The notes under the pieces were generated by a model. That model was not told where the DNA came from, did no database searches, and worked only from the letters and a program-made list of their open reading frames with translations. Shown here one piece after another: positions 58,330 to 64,000 of a stretch of DNA of 64,000 nt (position 1 is its first letter; every line of letters begins with the position of its first letter). Source of the stretch: Trichopria drosophilae (Eukaryota > Arthropoda > Insecta > Hymenoptera > Diapriidae); the NCBI GenBank assembly GCA_030407085.1, contig CM059586.1:13596001-13660000 (forward strand), read 5' to 3'. The position numbers were made by a program, and so were the translations under genes.

Positions 58330-58680
58330 CTTGCGGTTTTTGGGGTCGCTGATTACGAACATGAAGTTCGAATTTTAAATTCAAATTGACAAATCCAATA
58401 TGACGGACGAATTTAACAAAAATTATTGGATTTTAATATAACTTCGTATTCAGGGGTTTTTGGGGTCGCTGAGCGAATCTGAAGTCACTGTTACAAAATT
58501 CAAAATGTCGGATCTAATATGGAGGCAGAATTTAAAAAAAAATCATGGAATTTTAATACGGAAGACCTTCAAGTACCAAGTTTCATTACAATCTAAATTA
58601 TTATTCAAAATTCGTTCGCATATTAAATTCGCTATTTTGACTTTGTACATTTTGAGTTTGTAAATTCTGTTTTCATATTA
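58330..58680 (+). repeat. Dispersed module in tandem
   Basis: Two head-to-tail copies of about 118 bp. 'ggtttttggggtcgctga' starts at 58337 and 58455, each followed by a 'gaagt' word, 'aaattcaaa' and an 'aatatg' word, then 'ggattttaatat' or 'ggaattttaatac'. This is the clearest view of the unit length of the module. Confidence 0.7.
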
Positions 58681-59597
58681 ATAGCGAGGGTGAGTTTCTG
58701 TGTCAGAATCGTGAGAATCTTACTTCAGATTGGTATTAAATAACCGAAAAGATCCTCGGAATTCAAATTTCATACGAATTTGTCGATTTCTCAAATTTTT
58801 AAAAATATTTGGCTGCCATTTTGAATTTTGTGATTCTTGTAAATTATTTGTAATTTTGAAAAATGTGGTTTAAAGCTTACAATTCGTACCACATGAACCT
58901 AATATTGAAAATTAACCAAAAAATGTCGGTTTTCTCATTTTTTGGGACATTTGACCAAGAATTACTCGAAATCTTGACGTGATGGACGATTTTGGACAAC
59001 AGATTCGTGTTCAGCGTAAAAAAAAACGTACACGAATGACCCTCATCCAATTTAGAAACTGACTCTCGCAGGTCTGCGTTATATTATATAACTCACATTT
59101 TTGTAAATTTTATTATCGGCATGGCAGACATTTGACTGGTTTTTAATCCAAACTTGGGTTTCTTTCGATTGGCGTGGTCAAAATTGCATTTAAACTGCTT
59201 TAAAAACCAATATGGCGCATTTAAAAAAAAAATGAACAAAATTTGGTTTGCTTCGTTTTTTGTGCTTTTTTTTTGTATCAATAATGTTGCCGGCTCGATG
59301 CCTTTCTGCAACCAAAATTGCACAAAATATATGAACTTTAAATAGGACTTTTTTTGTTTTGCCGCGTATCAACCTAACCTCTTCAAAACGTCAATATCTC
59401 GAAAAAATAAACTTTATTCTATCAATTATAAACATTATTGATGAAATTCGCATCTTTAGTGGTATTATTTTCCCTAAAGGTCCAGGGGTTTTCGAAGTTG
59501 CTGATCAGCGCCATATTGGATTTTAAAGCAATTTAAATGCAATTTTGAACACGGGCATACTCGAAAATGGTAGGGTTGGTCACTTTCAAGTCAATAT
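58681..59597. repeat. Old repeats, including R1 copy d
   Basis: 58960-59080 is a minus-strand relative of the R1 end ('cttgacgtgatggacgattttgg', 'acgaatgaccctcatcc', 'tcgcaggtctgcg' compare with 37330-37440). 59480-59525 has a module fragment. Frames of 60-76 codons between 59090 and 59372 overlap on both strands and are not recognised. Confidence 0.45.
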
Positions 59598-59912
59598 TAC
59601 ACGGAGAAAAATAATCAGCAAAATCAGCCGAAAAATCCGCAGATTCTACCAATTTTATCCTATAGGGACAGCTGTTGGAATTCCGTAGGGATAGCCGATA
59701 ATTTCAGCTAAATTTACAGAAAAAGTCCGCAAATTTAACGGAACAAATCTGCTAATGTGGCGGAAATTTAGAGCTAAGCGCGAATTGAGTAGGGTTAAGG
59801 CTACATTAGCGGAATTAAAACAGCTAAAATTGCATATATTTTCGGCAATTCCAGCCGAAAATTTTAGCTGATATGAATCAGCTAATCCAGCGGAGTCATT
59901 TTTCTCCGTGTA
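59598..59912. mobile_element. TA-flanked CACGGAGAAAAAT MITE (315 bp)
   Basis: Left TACACGGAGAAAAATAATCAGC and inverted right TACACGGAGAAAAATGACTCCGC match over at least the first 15 bases. TA bounds both ends, as in Tc1/mariner elements. The interior is a patchwork of CAGCTAAA, GCCGAAAA and GCGGAATT words in both orientations. It is inserted in the older element whose end lies at 59985. Confidence 0.8.
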
Positions 59913-59985
59913 ATCTTATTTCCTATTGAAAATGAAGGTCGAAAGTCAACGTAAATATGTGCGTCTCCCGTCCTTAATGAGTTAA
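59913..59985 (-). mobile_element. Right end of a TTAA-type element
   Basis: Reads inward on the minus strand as TTAACTCATTAAGGACGGGAG, then ACATATTTACGTTGAC and 'ttcgaccttc'. The end at 29682 has the same order of words (TTAACCGATTAAGGACGGG, ACATATTTTCAAC, GAAGGTCGAC), so both belong to one family. The left end was not found. Confidence 0.55.
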
Positions 59986-60109
59986 ATGGTAACAGAACCA
60001 ATGCCAGTTTTCTTGTGTAGCCCAAAATGTTCAAAAATTGCTGTGTTCACTAGGAAAGTTACAAAATATATTTTGGTTACCTGTTATTTCGGACTGTAAT
60101 TTACTGTAG
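59986..60109. other. AT-rich spacer
   Basis: Nothing recognisable. Confidence 0.45.
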
Positions 60110-61010
60110 GGTTCTTGAAGATAAGAAGATTGACAGTTCTTATCGGCGCCCGACGACGATGGACAGACGTCGCGATGGCTTAAAAAAAACGAAAATAAGT
60201 TCCGGTGGAAGTGGACGAGATAAGTTCAGCCTGGCGCAATAAAACGTCGGTGTAAACGGCCCGAACGGCTTTAAATGGCCGTTAAAATCTCGTTATTGTT
60301 TTCGGAGCAGCCATCTCCGTCGAAGTTGAAGTACAGAGGCCGAAATCGGACCGAACGGTTCCGGACCGCGCGTGGTTGACGTTTAATCGCCTCTCTCGAG
60401 ATTTACGACAACCAAAGTCCTGCAGCCCCGAACATAGCAGACCGCGGTATCGTCCACCGGTCATTCCGGGAGACTTTAAGCGAATACGACTATCCGGTTC
60501 GGTTCCATTAACTGCCACTTGCACGCGGGTCATCCACGGACGAATAAAATCTGCTCTTTCCTTTTTTTGTCCAACCGTACGGTTCGAGGGGCGATCAGTT
60601 TTTTCGCGCTTTTTTTGGTCCCTTCGTGTGGATTCTGCAGGTCCTGAAGGGGGTTACCAGGCGGGGTGCAACACCCGAACGAAAAGGTTAATTATCGTGG
60701 GAGATAGCCAAGTCAGTGCAGATAAATCGGTCGAGATAAAAAAGCAAGAGGAGGGCATTCGACTTTTATTGCATTAACGTTCGTCGTTAAAAATATCAAT
60801 TTAAATTATTAAAGTGCTCATTAAGCTGCTTTATTTATGCGTATTTCGGAATTAGACGGTAATTTATTAATTGCCCCACAAAATGGTGGGAGGTTAATGC
60901 GAAAACGATTGCTGCACAAGGAGGAAAACTGTACTACGGCCTCGTGCGTCACGCGCGGTATTTAGAATGTGAATTTCTAGATAAGCTCATGCCTTAAATT
61001 ATTATTATAC
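60110..61010. other. GC-rich, CpG-containing block
   Basis: Second strongest composition island. CGAACGG-type words repeat (60262, 60352), and 'ccaaccgtacggttcgaggggcg' (60572) recalls the GTACGGTT words at 24431. A 133-codon plus frame (60376-60777) and an 83-codon minus frame overlap; both are Arg- and Ser-rich with no domain. Promoter, untranslated exon or enhancer are the likelier readings. Confidence 0.4.
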
Positions 61011-61144
61011 GATTTGGAATTATTCGACTAGACGGTAGTAAATTGACGATGATAAAATTAGTTTGAATATTTTCCTTTACAAATAAATCAAACCGTGTTT
61101 GATGTTTTTGCCGAAAGTGCTGTTTAATAGACTAATAATATATT

Positions 61145-61390
61145 ATACAGTGGTGGAAAAAAGTCCGGGACGGTCAAATATTTCGAAAACGCTGGAACAC
61201 GAGAAACGTTTCTTCTAAGGGGGTCACGTGGGCAGGAGGGGGTGAAAATCTCAAATGTTCGGTGGGGCTAATTTGAATGGTCTTGTGGAAAGGAATCCGA
61301 AAACACAATGTATAGAGGGCGTTGCCTTCACTTTTGAAGGGAAATTTCATTTTTAATATTAGACGAAGGTTTATTGCGATTTTCTTTGTC
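61145..61390 (+). mobile_element. Possible left end of a Tc1-like element
   Basis: TACAGTGGTGGAAAAAAGTC begins at a TA and has the CAGTG...AAAAGTC form of many Tc1-like inverted repeats. The following 150 bp are GC-richer than the flanks. No matching right end is in the window, so a truncated copy is likely. Confidence 0.35.
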
Positions 61391-64000
61391 ATTTTCTAGT
61401 TTATTTTTATATACGTCGTTTAAAATTAACATTTTTAACACTCCGGGTGTAGAAATCGATTTTGCGCCCTTGTTACATAATATACTATTTTCTCACTCGA
61501 TGGTTTATTTAGCAATTTATTAAAATTAATTTAGGGGTTAAGTACGATTTTTCGATTGTTGCGAGTTTCATTTTCAGTCATAAATGGGTAAAATTTAATA
61601 TTATTAATTTTTCGGAGTCAAAAATATTATGTACTAATATAAAAGTATAATTTTTTGACCCGTGTGATAATAATATTACTGAAAAATAGAATTTGTGAAA
61701 ACGGGTATTTTAGTATTTATATTATTCATGAATAAATAAGAATAATAAAACAAAAATTGTCTAAATTATTTAGGAATGGAAATACTACATTAACTATCAA
61801 GGTACACTTTTATGTACAAACTGTTGAATTAACTTTTTGGGATTTGGCAATAATTAATGTTTTGTTGTTTCTTTGATTGTGTAAAATTTACTTTTATGCA
61901 CGGCCTTGCACTTAACAAATTTCGTCGTCTGTATAACGAATAAAAGTTTTCTTTCCGTGGACATAAAAAGTACTTTTGTATTGTAATGGGTAAAGAGGGA
62001 TTTTAGGAACTATTTTTGGTAGAATATTTTACTAGTCGCAGAAGCTATTATTAGACACAATCTTCACGCCCAAAATTACAAATAATTTCCTGAATTTCAT
62101 TATTTTAATTATGTGTAGCAAATAACGTAGTACATAAACGGGAAAAAATCATGTATTTCAGCTTTCCTTAATAAAATAGGTATTTATTTCTATCGAATGT
62201 TTCTTCGTTTTAGCAAATCTGACTTACTTTAAGATAATATTTCCTCACCTAAAGTAAATATATATTTAACAATTTTTTCCTGTGTATCTACTTTAAATTT
62301 TATTATTTCTAATAAATGACTTGTATTATACCAGGGCAGTATAATACAAGTATATACTACGTACAGATATTGTTTTATCTTCGGTAGGGTATAAGAGGTG
62401 ACATATTTTATTTCATTACACTTGTATTACATTATGTATACCTGGTAACAATAAACAATAACAAAACACAATTATAAATTTAAAGTTGTCTTCGAAAATT
62501 AAACATTAATTTTACCATTTTTAGTTTACATTTAAGTTTTATGTTAATTAAGTTTAATTAGATTTTATTTCTTCGCATAATGAATACAGCCACAATAAAC
62601 TTTTATTTTTTACCATTACAGATAGTAGAGGAGACTGGCTCAAAACGGATCCCTTTTCGCAACTCGGTTTGTAATTTTTTATTTACCTTTAAGTTAAGAG
62701 TGTACAAATTACATCCTTAGATCTATACCTAAAATTGTTCTTAATAAAATATAACATTAATTTATAACGTAGAAATGTAATTTATTATCATTTAAATAGT
62801 AGCCTTAACTGTCTAATTTATCGAGGTGACTATTTAGATAGTAAAATAAAATAAAGGATGACTATATTTTATCCTATTATCTATAGTTAGTAGTTCCAAT
62901 TATTTTATTTGTTTCGTGTATTTTTTTAATATTTGTAACATATTTAATTAAGTTTTTTTATGAACAACATGAAGAAATTTCATTTTATAAGAATCTCTTC
63001 TAAACATATTTTAATTTTTGTTAGCAATATGTATTTCTATTGAACAATTAAATCAATGATCTACGGTTGTAACTTGATCAACAAATTTGATGATTTTGAG
63101 CCCAGCAATATTAATTTTTAATACATAATAAATACATTGTTATTAATCTGCAGTGTTATTATCACCAATGGGCACAAAGACATTGATTTTAATCTTTAGA
63201 ATAAATATAAGCATATTAATTTTAGTACATCCCATAAGCATCAAAAACTACAACATCCAGATCGTTCCCGGGTAACGCTAAAAGTAGAGATTATAAATTT
63301 CAACTATTGACATCATTACATAACCCAAATTAAGAAGCTAACATAGCAAAAGTCTAGTAATTTCTCCACCAGATTATATCAAATATTTTGAATATTCAAG
63401 AACTGACAGATCTCATATTCATAATCAGCAATGCCAATAATTCCCAGACAACCAAATTCCCTTTAATTCCTAAAAAAGGTTCAAAATTCATCTGTCATGT
63501 TAATTTACTTAATTACTTTTCATGTTACAAAAATTGTTTAATGTCACTTTCTAATGCTGTCGTAAAATGATAAAAAAGTGTAGTTAATTTGTTCATTCAA
63601 TGATTTAAAGTATGATACAAAATACAGATGTTGATTTTGAGATGTAGAGAGATTATTATTATTCTTATTACTTATTTCTGATGCAAATGATTAAAATAAA
63701 AATAAAAATGTTTATTTTACAAAATTAATTAAATGGTACAAGTTATATAAGTTATTATAAAAATTCTGTTTATGGCAATATTGATTTAACTATTTAATTA
63801 TTTATATTTTTTTAAACACGATATTTTGAAACTTGCATACAATGCATACAAAATGTCGTAATTGCCAAAATTTCAAGTTCAAGAAAATTCAGGAGGCAAA
63901 AAAAATTTTTCACTGCGGAAAGTTTATTGGCATTTATTAGTTTTTAGTGAAATTTATTACTCCAAAAATTTGTGCAATAAAATATGAATGTATTGACATA
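61391..64000. other. AT-rich non-coding stretch
   Basis: No gene, terminal repeat or composition island apart from the hairpin at 62319-62351. Confidence 0.5.
62319..62351. repeat. Perfect 13-bp hairpin
   Basis: ACTTGTATTATAC and GTATAATACAAGT are separated by the 7-bp loop cagggca. ACTTGTATTACAT recurs at about 62422. Possibly a relic of a small palindromic element. Confidence 0.7.

Noticed and set aside
60376..60777. 133-codon plus-strand frame
   Set aside because: Composition island with overlapping opposite-strand frame; no domain or protein-like pattern.

Overview
This window reads as non-coding, strongly AT-rich nuclear DNA of an animal, most likely an insect. Three things point that way: a short run of the insect-type telomeric word TTAGG inside one element (about 46442-46458), many small cut-and-paste elements with TA or TTAA target duplications, and sharp local switches between very AT-rich DNA and short GC-richer, CpG-containing blocks. 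That last habit would suit Hymenoptera, including bees, but this is an inference from texture; no gene fixes the species. There are no operons, Shine-Dalgarno sites, rRNA, convincing tRNA or CRISPR array. I recognise no protein-coding gene. The longest reading frame is 283 codons (34288-35139) in a GC-richer block, and it resembles no family I know.

The clearest content is a dense, nested collection of non-autonomous DNA elements and dispersed repeats. TTAA-flanked, piggyBac-like elements lie at 3680-4271, 10550-11518, 13866-14384 (decayed), 23966-24213, 39898-41053 and 50327-50485, with single surviving ends near 14685, 29682 and 59985. Several place a palindrome (GGGTC...GACCC type) directly beside the terminal repeat, and the two largest also carry an inverted internal copy of their own end 217-235 bp from the left terminus. 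TA-flanked Tc1/mariner- or pogo-like elements lie at 6701-6955, 8461-8998, 25250-25517, 38682-39601, 46004-46592, 55666-55855 and 59598-59912. Foldback elements built from a GTCAAAAANCCGACA-like unit lie at 9991-10127, 15832-16019, 16111-16305 and 27120-27287. Other palindromic elements lie at 6262-6409, 12605-13182, 28470-29617, 32990-33088, 49520-49661 and 50568-50733.

A degenerate module of about 100-120 bp, roughly 'GGTCGCTGATTACGAA ... AATTCAAAATGGCGGATCC ... AATATGGCGGACG', recurs inside at least three of the TTAA elements and in arrays at 51640-52510, 57190-57440 and 58330-58680. A longer dispersed repeat is shared by 13268-13780 and 36571-37168, with inverted pieces at 37210-37440 and about 58960-59080.

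Between the repeats lie GC-richer blocks without repeat structure (about 5200-5790, 9480-9770, 11900-12430, 14880-15420, 18480-19060, 24214-25190, 30010-31260, 33540-35140, 35380-35840, 37940-38380, 41280-41640, 46690-47160, 50860-51290, 53120-53720, 60110-61010). They are the best places to look for enhancers, promoters, untranslated exons or small exons. The simplest overall reading is a large intron or intergenic desert with candidate regulatory islands in a bed of mobile-element remains.
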